Of a stretch of 64,000 nt of DNA, positions 38,292 to 47,836 are shown one piece after another; position 1 is the stretch's first letter, and each line of letters opens with the position of its first letter. The notes beneath the pieces are model-generated. The model did no database searches. It saw only the letters and a program-made list of their open reading frames with translations, and was not told where the DNA came from. The position numbers were made by a program, and so were the translations under genes. Location: NCBI GenBank assembly GCA_963693365.1, contig CAVNZM010000008.1, positions 5,890,001 through 5,954,000 on the forward strand. Reading direction: 5' to 3'. Source of the stretch: Amoebidium appalachense. Taxonomy: Eukaryota; Ichthyosporea.

Positions 38292-39599
38292 TCACGTGGC
38301 TACGGTGGCTTGCCTCCCTCGATGCCGAGGCCAAACGAGAATGGCAGGCAGGGGGGGAACGAGCTGCACACGGTCTTAATCTTGAGTATTTCGGATACAA
38401 AAAGGTTAAGAAAATAGCACAAATGTGTGTGATAGAGGATGACGTGCTTTATCATGTGGCTAAGGATGGTCGTCGTTGCCTGTATGTGCCCGAAATCCTT
38501 CGTGCTGATTTATTAAGAAGTGTGCACGACGGGGGGGGCTCATACTGGCATTGAACGAACTTACGAAAGATTATACAATTATTATTGGCCACGCATGCAC
38601 AAAGATATCACTGCTTATGTGAATGCCTGCACACAGTGCCAAGGCCGTAACGATAACCCACACTTGAGAAGTAGGCCATTTGAACAGAGATACGAAAATT
38701 TAAAAATGTTCTCTCGTGTTTCTGTTGACCTTATGGGTCCGTTCACAGAAACGAAAAATGGTAATACTTTCATTTGTGTGTTTATGGATATGCCAACGAA
38801 GTATTTAATCACTGTGCCCATCCAATCTAAGCATGCCGTTAATGTTGCACATGCACTCATGAATGTAATTTGCTATATACAGGGCCCCCCTCGTACACTC
38901 TTGAGTGATCAGGGATCAGAATTTCTCAATGAGCTCATTATTGAGATTTGCCGTATAGCAAATATTGCACAAGTGAGCACCTCTGCATATCACCCACAAA
39001 GCAACGGTTCCAATGAACGGTCTCATAGATTTATTAATAATGCACTCTCAAAGTACGTTAATTATGAGCACACTAATTGGGACACCCTGTTGCCGGTGGT
39101 TACACATGCATACAACACAACAACACACAAAATTTTGCAATGTACACCGTATTATCTTGTGTACGGGCAAGAAGCAACACAATTCCCTGACGTTGCCCTT
39201 CTTAGCAGTAACCACCCGGCACTCAAGGACCCAAAGTGGAAGGCATACCGGCGAGAGTTACTAGCCCGTCTGCCTCTGCTCCGTGCTGTGGTCCAGCAAC
39301 GTGCCGTACGAGAGCCCCCAGGCCCCTCGGTGGCTCGTGAATTTGAGAAGGGTGCACGGATACGTGTTCGGAATCAAGCCAAAAATATCGGTGCCTGGGA
39401 TGTACGGTGGATTACGGGTTACGAAATCGTCAAAAGGGTCGGCCCGGTCACGTACGAGATCCGAAGCTTAGCAACTATGAAGAAATCTAAGTGGCACTTT
39501 GACGATATTCAGCTTGAATTGAGTGAGCAAAATAGAATTCGGCCTCAAGATCTCTCTCATGATAATTCGCACAGATCTATTCGGACACTTTTGTCCTAA
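38292..39599 (+). pseudogene. Integrase of the retroelement, frameshift at a G8 run
   Basis: The N-terminal part (GYKKVKKIAQMCVIEDDVLY) runs to a G8 run at about 38530. After it comes the HHCC zinc finger (HTGIERTYERLYNYYWPRMH ... CTQC) and the D,D35E core: SVDLMGPF, LLSDQGSEF, HPQSNGSNERSHRF. The GPY/F-like C-terminal part has GAWDVRWITGYEIVKRVGPV. Stop is at 39597-39599, directly before the insert. No chromodomain is in this frame. Confidence 0.9.
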
Positions 39600-41600
39600 T
39601 TAACCTATTTTTAGACGATCGCGCTATTTCTAGCGCATTTGCATAGTAACCAGGCCTCAAAAAGGTGAAAAACGTGAAATTCACGTCATTTCGACATAGT
39701 AACATATATAACATGTACGCCATCTCTTGGGCGCATTTGGTCATCGAAGTTGGCGACCTTCTAAGAAAACACGTGGTTTTTTCGCTAAATTTTAATTTAA
39801 ACTAAAATAACTTTCGTTGTGTGTTTCTGGAGCGGCTAAGACCACTATATGCTGCTAGCTAGAGATATAGGCTAACGCATGCAAAAAACCCGACCACCTA
39901 ATCTTAATTCTGAGGCAACCTACCTAAGGTCCAACTTAGGGCACTTTTATCGAGAAAACCTTAGCCACACTGTCCCTGTTACCACCCGTTCTACTTCTAA
40001 GACAATGTTTACGACTTTTCTTCAATTTTCTGGCTAGCTAATGAGGAAAGTAAGTACAAAAGGTTTTAAACGTGGTTCTTCTTTACACTTGTTGCTACTA
40101 GTTCCAGTCCCTTCTATTATAGAAAGACAAAATAAGGGAAGCTTATACCCCACGAAAGGTATGCTCGAGATCACAAACCCAAAGCAGTCTGCAAAGTCTG
40201 CAATTCCACGTCCCCCCCCCCCCCCCCTCCCCCCCCCCCCCCCTCCCCCCACCTCCTCTCTCTCTCTCACACCTACTGCTCCTGCTCTTTGGTTCTGCGG
40301 TGACGTACAGGCACCCCCTTTTCCAGGTGCTGCTCGTAGCAGTTGCGATCTGAATTTTTGTAGCACAATGCCACACCGCACCTGCTGCACATGCAGCTCA
40401 CCCTGCTGCGCTTGTATCCCTTTTGATCCGTGCGCGCGCACATAACACAGTCGAGCGCTTGCCGGAACCGATAAGCACCGGGTGACAGAGGTTGCTTCGT
40501 TTGGCGGTTGTGGTGTTTGTTGACAGCGATTTTAGTATGCGCGCGCTTTTGTTTGCCGGCTGGCAGAAGTGGGTTGTTGAGAAGTTCACCCGCAAGTTTT
40601 TCGCACCACTGCTCGTTTGAAAGTGCATTCTTGTCCCCGTCTGCAATGAGATGCTTGTAGGCCAGGTAGGTGTTTATAAACACCATATCAACTAACCCAG
40701 CAAAGGTGCGGTGCCAGGGTGTGTGGGGGACCCATGCCTGCTCGAGTGAACTGCTCCCTTGCCGGAGTTTGTTGTGTACGTCTGCACTGTTGAAATATGT
40801 GAAGAATTCGCGCACTGCTTTTGGCATGGGCACTTGTGTTCCGTTTTTTGTGATACGGGGAGCTCCTGCTTCCGTACTTCCTGCCGTCGTTACTACACGC
40901 ATGCTGAAATCCTTATCCTGCCAACGTATGGGGGGGATGGGAGAGGGAGAGGGCGAGCCCCCGCCCCCCCCCCCCCCTCCCCCCTCCCCTCAATAAAAAG
41001 GATATACACCTTCGCACATCCCACAACTAGCTGAATCTCGCTCCGTGGTACTTCTTCTACTTTCCCGTCGTAGTCTATGTGTACAACCATTTATTGTTCT
41101 TTAATACTTGCACAGTTGTGCCTGTGAACTGTTTCGTTTCCCATTCTTCACCAATCTGCTCTTTACTCCAACGTTCATCGTCGTTCCTGACTTTACCATC
41201 AAAGATGCGTGGAAAAACCCAAACTCTCTGGTCTTTCCTAAACGCCTAACCATTTTCTTTTCTTTTCACCTATTTCTACTCTAATTCTACCTTGTTCTTT
41301 TTGTTTTCTAGCGCGCAAACTATCATGCAGTGTCTTTTAGTCCGGAAACCAAACGGTGTCCGTGATCCGACAGTCGGACACCCCAAAACTGGGGGAAAAC
41401 GGTTGCACCCATGATCTTTTGCGCGCCAAAAGCTACTCACCCTGCAGTCCTATTGGTTTCCTATAAAGACAAAAAAGGCAGGAAAATACTAGACCTCATT
41501 GGCCATACCCAGCTTGTGGGGTGTTTCCTAGCGAAAACAACGCTAGCGACGCCGCCGAAAAAGATAGGACACTTTTGTCCTTTTTAGCCATTAATTAGGA
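39600..41600 (-). mobile_element. piggyBac-like insertion inside the retroelement
   Basis: Lies between TTAA at 39599-39603 and TTAA near 41592. Removing it leaves GTCCTAATTAATTAGGAC, a perfect palindrome with central TTAA, the expected target. The ends are weakly inverted (CCTATTTTTAGACG versus CCTATCTTTTTCGGCG). It contains the transposase remnant below. Confidence 0.5.
40273..41262 (-). pseudogene. piggyBac-type transposase remnant
   Basis: Upstream part, 41090-41262: RVWVFPRIFDGKVRNDDERW ... WETKQFTGTTVQVLKNNKW, then after a one-base shift VVHIDYDGKVEEVPRSEIQL, resembling a small Tudor/chromo-like barrel. C-terminal part, 40273-40930: RWQDKDFSMRVVTTAGST, FFTYFNSADVHNKLRQGS, WHRTFAGLVDMVFINTYLAY and a Cys-rich end CVMCARTDQ ... 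CMCSRCGVALCYKN ... CYEQHLEKG, which match the C-terminal transposase region and Cys-rich domain of piggyBac. The catalytic middle of about 300 residues is missing and replaced by about 60 bp of G/C-run DNA. Non-functional. Confidence 0.7.
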
Positions 41601-41615
41601 CAGATTTGTCCGGTT

Positions 41616-41909
41616 ATGCGGATTATCACTCACCTCCCGGACACGGGCGATAGTCACAACTTCAACAAGGTTCTGCCGGACGAGTGGGTGGTGGAAAAGG
41701 TGCTTGACGTAAGAATTCAGAAACGGCGCAAGCAATCCACCCCTTACAAGTGGTACCAGATCAAGTGGGCAGGCAAAGATGATTCATTCACCTCCTGGGA
41801 GTGTGAGAAAGACTTAGCCTGCCCGGACAAGATCCGAGAGTTCCACCAACGCAGAGGTGACCTTGCATCGTTCCACGGATACATTGACTCATTGTGTGGA
41901 GCATGGTGA
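41616..41909 (+). CDS. Chromodomain ORF downstream of the insertion
   Basis: 97 codons. DEWVVEKVLDVRIQKRRKQ, YKWYQIKWAGKDDSFTSWEC and EKDLACPDKIREFHQRRG form a classical chromodomain (V.KVLD, YxIKWAG, TSWE). Its place after the integrase suggests it was the C-terminal chromodomain of this Ty3-like element, cut off by a stop and by the insertion. It is also in another frame from the integrase. It could be an independent small ORF, since it has its own ATG. Confidence 0.7.
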   Translation: MRIITHLPDTGDSHNFNKVLPDEWVVEKVLDVRIQKRRKQSTPYKWYQIKWAGKDDSFTSWECEKDLACPDKIREFHQRRGDLASFHGYIDSLCGAW

Positions 41910-42411
41910 CGTATGTCGAGGACGACATACTTCTTTTTACGGTGGGGCGTGTGGTATATTATACCGGATATCTAGTATGGATGTACACAGGTTGAGATAT
42001 ACGCGCACGTGTACATGTATATATACCACTGTGTTTGATCTTAGGCAGGCCAGTATGCATGTCCCCCCCAGTCTTTTGCGCATGAGCATGGAGTTAAACA
42101 TATGTGCACGTGCAACTTGCAGGATTATTCATGGGAAAACAGATATAATAGTCACATGGGACCGACACGTAGTAAGAGGAACCATGAGGGTTAAGTTATA
42201 GTTTTATCATGGGAAAATATGCAAGTAGCCGTGAGGTATGACTGTGGAATGCATCGATAGCCAAGTACTGTCACCCGATTGGCTCACTAAGTTTATTGGA
42301 ACCGTGATAGCCATGGGACAGAACCGTGAACCGTATGTGATTGGCTCATAGCCAAAAAAGCACATACCGATGCGCATGTCTGAGCCGCTGTGCGAGCTCC
42401 GATATAAGGGC

Positions 42412-42420
42412 ATGTCGGGG
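42412..42420 (+). promoter_or_regulatory. TATA-like element in the right end of the retroelement
   Basis: GATATAAGG lies about 60 bp before the right inverted repeat, as the U3 promoter of an LTR would. Confidence 0.35.
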
Positions 42421-42470
42421 GCTTCAGAGCTCACTCAGTGTGCTCGGCTTACTAGGTGTAAGTAGGACTA

Positions 42471-42559
42471 GCACGTAACTAAGCAAAGCGTGGTCTAGTC
42501 AACCCCGTTCATTTATAAACATATTGTTTGTCACAGACACACGATCATATTATACAACA
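42471..42559 (-). repeat. Right terminal inverted repeat of the retroelement
   Basis: Complement of 33302-33384 with an extra 6 bp near the outer end. Ends CA at 42559, then CTCCC and a C run. Confidence 0.9.
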
Positions 42560-42562
42560 CTC

Positions 42563-42571
42563 CCCCCCCCC

Positions 42572-42602
<31 letters not shown>

Positions 42603-42627
42603 ACTGTGACACACACGTGCGCGCACG

Positions 42628-42694
<67 letters not shown>

Positions 42695-42740
42695 ACACAC
42701 ACAGCGCGCGCGCGCGCGCGCGCGCGCGCACACGCACGCA
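42563..42740 (+). repeat. C run, (CA)n and (CG)n tract
   Basis: C run into (CA)n with CG-rich interruptions. Confidence 0.9.
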
Positions 42741-43253
42741 CATTTAGGTGTTCATGAAGCGCTGGGCGATGAACATAGCTTTTTGCTCATGGCCTTCTCA
42801 CCGACCAACATTGGCTGATAGAACTTGTGACATCCGTTGCTTTCATTTCATGTTCGTCTGCACATGGCTCTTGCCTCATTCATAGGCTCCTACTCCCATG
42901 TGGTCCTTTGGCTATGTATCACTATTTAGTCTCGAGGCTCTCACTCTAAGACTTTAAAAATTAAATTAGTTAATAATTAAATCCGAGGTTAAAGAACAAT
43001 AGTTATAGGGGTGGTTACTTTGGCTTGTTGCTCCTGTTGCCACGTCCCCTTCTTCGGTGTGCGAGCACAAAGGGGGCTGGGCATGTACACGTGGAGGCCT
43101 TGCTGTCATTTGCATCATTCTTGACACCGAGGCTCTCTGACAGTGTCTTAAGAAATGATTGTGTGGAAATAGCTTTAAAAATTGCTTGCTTGGAGATTAT
43201 CTGAACACGTGGACAGCCAGGCACACCGCCTAACATCATTTTCACTCATGCAG

Positions 43254-43427
43254 GTGGAAGCAGGAAAAACTGAGCTGATGCTCATGGCTCGTGAGCTGCT
43301 ACAAGTAACTTGTGAGATGACCCAAGAGATGGTCGAGATACGCAGGTTGCGCTTGGAGGTGGAGAAGGCCAATCTAGATCTCCAGAGGGACTCGGCGAGT
43401 CCAAGGCCAGAGTCGAGTCTCAGATGA
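43254..43427 (+). CDS. Possible last exon of a coiled-coil gene, right of the retroelement
   Basis: After the acceptor TCATGCAG, 57 codons encode VEAGKTELMLMARELLQVTC, EMTQEMVEIRRLRLEVEK and ANLDLQRDS, stop at 43425-43427. It starts in phase 0, compatible with the piece ending at 33247. Strong heptads, no known family. Confidence 0.35.
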   Translation: MEAGKTELMLMARELLQVTCEMTQEMVEIRRLRLEVEKANLDLQRDSASPRPESSLR

Positions 43428-43724
43428 TGTATGCCGAGGGCGAGAAGAACGATGGCTCCAGTGGCTTTGGTTGACATGATGGGTGGTAGTGAGCCGAATA
43501 TTTCCAAGAGTTAAGCAGGCAGCAAAGTATGAGTGAACAAGGCCCCGTATAGGTTCCTCTAGGCTACTAACCGTAGGATCCCAAATCGTTAGGTGTGTGT
43601 CTGGTCATGAAATGTGTACTATATGTGAAACGAATTGTTATATTAGTGTTCGAACTCCGATATGATACCCGATGTACTGATAAGACTCAACAGGTAAATC
43701 GTCTCAGAATATAATACACTGAAT

Positions 43725-43905
43725 TGGGCCGTATATGCCCATATATAGAGACCTGTGGCAAAGAAGCCACTTACCACTTTATATACTTTATACAGTAATA
43801 TGGGCAAAACTACGGTATCGATGGCTGCGTTAAATGCCGTAAATGAGAGAGAAGCAGTTTTCTCTTGCTCTCTCTAGGTTTGATGATGCCCAAGCCTTGT
43901 TTTGT
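43725..43905 (+). repeat. Dispersed repeat copy A with C-run/A-run tail
   Basis: GCCCATATATAGA, CAAAGAAGCCAC, GAGAAGCAGTTTTC and TGATGATGC also occur in the same order at 46425-46590. This copy ends in a C run, then an A run and (GAAA)n to 44067. Confidence 0.75.
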
Positions 43906-43969
43906 CCCCTCTCCCTCCCCCCCCCCCCCCCCCCCCTCCCCCCCCACAAAAAAAAAAAGAAAAGAAGAA

Positions 43970-44017
<48 letters not shown>

Positions 44018-44092
44018 AAAAGAAAAAGAAAACAAAAAAAAAAAAAAGAAGAAAAAGAAAAGAAAAGGCTCATGAACTCAAAGCACGCCCGC

Positions 44093-44104
44093 TTTTTTTT
44101 TTTT

Positions 44105-44135
<31 letters not shown>

Positions 44136-44141
44136 GGGGGG
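44093..44141 (+). repeat. T run then G run
   Basis: Composite homopolymer of the recurring polarity. G-rich DNA also at 44370-44446 and 44676-44704. Confidence 0.85.
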
Positions 44142-44671
44142 CTGACTCCCGGGCTGCAGACTAGTGCTTCTCAACGTCTCTCAGTTTTAGTATTATTACC
44201 ACCTTTATTACCCTGCGTACGGTGTGTGCGCGCACGCGCACCTGTGTGCAGTGCGCTGCTCGCATGTGTGTAAAGGGGAAGGGGAGAGGGGGGGAGGGTT
44301 AGTATTCAGCTCAGGCCCCATGATGCTCTGTGTGTGTGTTCACGTGTGTGTGTGGCCCAGCAGAGAGGGGGGCCGGGGAGGGGGGGGGGAGGGGGGGGGA
44401 GGGGGAAGGGGAGGGGGGAGGGGAAGGGGAGGGGGGGGGGGGGGGGTCAGAGTAAAGGATGAGTTTTACAGTACCAGACATCAATCATTATGAACACAAC
44501 AAAATGCTTGATGACATGTCTACGGACGTGCAGGGAGACGAGTGTAATACTATGAGATTCAAGGGCTGTGTTGCTCTGTTTTAGTTTGTGTGTCTGGTGG
44601 TGGTGCCGGTTGTGGTTGGGGACCGGGGGGAATTCATGGGTGGGGATCGACTGAGGGGAGGCCGAGGAGGG

Positions 44672-44705
<34 letters not shown>

Positions 44706-45129
44706 TACTATGCCTCGAAGGCAAAAGCAACTCAAAAGCTTGAAATAAATGAAAGACGACAAAAACAAACACACAGAAAAACACACACATAAATACAGAA
44801 ACAAAAACACATCTGAAAGAGTACACTGGGGGCAAGATACAAAAACAGAAAAACAAATAAAAAAAACCGAAAAACAATTTGAACATAACAAAAACGCAGA
44901 AAAGGAACATTGGCACTTCGAAAACAACTGATAAACAAAGGTTCGCACAACCACCTCGGAACCATGACACACAAAACCAACTCACAAAAGGAATTGAAAA
45001 AAGTATATTGCGTGTGTTTGTGCGATTGTGCCACGGGAGGTTTGAATGCGGTGCATGTCAGTCCTTGTGCATGTTGAGTGCTGCGGGGCGCGCGGACGTG
45101 CGTATCCCTTGGTGCATGTGTGTGCATGA

Positions 45130-45174
<45 letters not shown>

Positions 45175-45486
45175 GTTTTGTATGGGTCTAAGGGAGCAGA
45201 GTGCACAGTGGTGTCATGTAAAACACGACCAACACTATAAAGAGAGAGCAATCGGAGTTCACGACACTTGAAAGACTTCAACAACAACTAACCTTTTATT
45301 GTGCTCTCGGGTCTTTTTGTACTTGCAACTTATCATCTTATCTCAACTAAAAGGAGAGAACCAACCGGTTCTATCAGATGATAGAAAGATACATTCCAAC
45401 AGAGCATACGCATTCCAACTTCCGACATAACTGAAGCTTAGAAACTCTTACTTTAATAACTTAAGTGATTATACATCTTGTCGCTA
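44142..45486. other. Repeat-rich intergenic region
   Basis: G-rich tracts, A-rich DNA and a TG repeat at 45136-45174. No supported gene. Confidence 0.5.
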
Positions 45487-46110
45487 TTAATACACATATA
45501 TATTTATACTCGGAGGCTCTAAAAAGAAACGGCGTGTGTTTAGTATAAAATCAAGGATGTTGTAATTTTCAGGTAGGCTATCTTTCTGGGTGTCTGTTGT
45601 GAATGTGTCTCGTGTGTGTTGCGGTATTATGTGGTCTATCAAACTACATTTGGCAATACATGACTGTTTAAACTGGTGTGTGTGTGTGTTGTTTGGGCAT
45701 GCAAACGATGCCACCTCAGTATACTTATTAGATCTCCACTGTATAGCACGTGTACTTAGTAGAAGCGTGGTAAGTGATCAATAATACCATCATCTGATCT
45801 AGAGAAAGACCAATTCTACAGGAAGGTAATATGTATTTAGGTGTTACACATTTGCGAGTGCCATATTTGGCAATATGGTTGAGGCGGTCATTATATATAA
45901 AACGAGACATACGGCTTAGTTTTTCAAGGGGTATGCTTTCATCGGATCTAGTGTCGTGTGGTATCTTTTTCCATTTGTTATGTTGTGTAATTATTTTGTG
46001 ATTATGTACATGTCTAATAAGTAAATGGCAGTCCAAAGTCACACGCACACTTTTGCGAGGTTTATTTGTATTTGTGCCCGGGGAAGAAGGAGAGGGAGAG
46101 GGAAGAAAGG
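45487..46110 (-). pseudogene. Decayed copy of the repeated ORF at 57662
   Basis: On the minus strand VTLDCHLLIRHVHNHKIITQ, NKWKKIPHDTRSDESIP and NHIAKYGTRKCVTPKYILP match the 57.66-kb copy closely. After GLSL an extra 5 bp (AGATC) breaks the frame, and later pieces (FACPNNTHTHQFKQSC) follow in other frames. Homology includes the CT-rich leader and GGGCACAAATACAAATAAAC, and stops near 45537. Confidence 0.75.
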
Positions 46111-46424
46111 AGGGGAGAGGTGGGGAGCGGACAGGTCGGATAGAGAAGAGATCGGTGCGAAGGGTCGAAAATTACGAAAAACAAAGTGTGTCTTCTCGCC
46201 GTAGAAGGTACATATTAGTTGAACGCGTATAAACACTTGTCACGAATTGTAATCTTAATGCTAATCGATAATCGATATGTGTTGTGTAGACTCAAAAAGG
46301 TGCTCGTCTCAGAAGCACGGGCTTATATCACTCTAAATACATGACATTGTAAGTAGTTCTTGAAAGATATTTTTCCTCAAGTTTCAACATACTGAGAATA
46401 TATTCTCCGTCTAGACCAAAAAGT

Positions 46425-46615
46425 AATGGCAATGCCCATATATAGACCCGCAGCAAAGAAGCCACATACCACTTCATATAGTAATATATGGGCAATGCAT
46501 ATGCAATGTCTAGATCTTCGAATGCAGTACTAAGGCGAGAAGCAGTTTTCCCTTGCTCTCTCAAGGTCTGATGATGCACAAACCGTGCACGTGGAAAATC
46601 ATCTCCCCCCCCCCC
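46425..46615 (+). repeat. Dispersed repeat copy B with C-run tail
   Basis: Diverged direct repeat of 43725-43905, also ending in a C run. Confidence 0.7.
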
Positions 46616-47340
46616 CCCCCTCTCCTCCTCCTCCAGATGCGCGTGTCCACTTGTACCACTAGCATGCTTGATGTGGCGCCAACACATTTGTATTTTTGCA
46701 TGCATAAATATTGCATACATATCGAACACACACACGCATGCATATGAGCATACACACTTTCGAACCGTGACACAGGTTTACATGTTCCACGCCCTGCAAC
46801 CACGTGCACCATGTGCATCACTACAATTGTCGTTGAAGGGCACGCAAATGGAGCATGTAGACCTGTGCGTGCATATCTATGCAGACCCCCCCCCCACTCC
46901 CCCCCCCCCTCCTCCTTCCCCCCCCCCGGCTCCCCAAGCACACACACACCCCATCCCAAAAAACGCACACACATGTGCACGCACGCACGCGCACCCATGC
47001 ACGCACGCACGCACGCGCACCCACACACAATCATCATTGAGATCATACACAAAATTGGCCATGGTTCCATTCCGGAAATACGGCAACTTGGGCAATGATT
47101 GGAAGCCATCGAGCTTTTTCGGTTTATTTGCAGATTTGGTACGAACTAACATTAGAACATGCCCATAATTATACAAAGTATATGGAAACATCAAACTGAT
47201 CGTAAGGTTTACTTCTTACATGCCAGGAAGATCGGCACACATGTGGTGTGTGTGTGTGCTTCTGTGTGTTTATGATTGAACGCGTGTGGATCGCGGGGGG
47301 GGGGGGGGGGTACACACACACGCATGCATATGGGGGGGGG
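46616..47340. other. Intergenic region
   Basis: Short C-rich and CA-rich tracts. A small frame with IIEIIHKIGHGSIPEIRQLG near 47030-47100 is the only coding-like piece and is unassigned. Confidence 0.35.
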
Positions 47341-47341
47341 G

Positions 47342-47345
<4 letters not shown>

Positions 47346-47415
<70 letters not shown>

Positions 47416-47651
47416 TGTGTGTCTTTGTGTATGTGTGATTGTGTTTGTATGTGTGCGCGCACGGGTGTGTGTGTGTGTGTGTGTGTGCGTGTGTGTGTGT
47501 GTGTGTGCGTGTGTGTGTGTACGTGTTTGTTAGCGCACGAGTCTGTGTGTGTGTGCATGTATGTGCGTGCGTGCGTGCGTGTGTGTGTGTGTGGGGGGGG
47601 GGGGGGGAGGGGGGAAGGGGGGGGGGGGGGGGGAGGGGGGGGGGGGGGGGG
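47346..47651 (+). repeat. TG microsatellite then G runs
   Basis: (TG)n with interruptions to 47592, then G runs with GA. It lies downstream of the COQ2 stop. Confidence 0.9.
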
Positions 47652-47836
47652 AGGGAAAGAAACATACCACAAAAAAAAGAGGTAAAGATTAATAGGCAAT
47701 ATGTCAGCCTAAAAAAAATAAGAGCTTTAATAAATCCACAAAAAAGGAGGGGGGGAAAAAAAAAAACAAAAAAAAAAACCGTTTGCATTACTCGTCATGT
47801 GGCATTTACACAACACAATATCCACAATATCTCCAC

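Larger units (their letters stand above)
33302..42559 (+). mobile_element. 9.26-kb Ty3-like retroelement with inverted terminal repeats
   Basis: The ends TGTTGTATAATATGATCG and its complement begin an 83-bp (left) and 89-bp (right) inverted repeat, identical apart from 6 bp inserted in the right copy. Both ends are flanked by CTCCC (33297-33301 and 42560-42564), a possible 5-bp target duplication, though in C/T-rich DNA. Inside are gag, protease, RT, RNase H and integrase, then a 2-kb insert with piggyBac-like sequence, a chromodomain ORF and a TATA-bearing region. I find no direct LTR pair. At least six frame breaks show it is not active as assembled. Confidence 0.75.
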
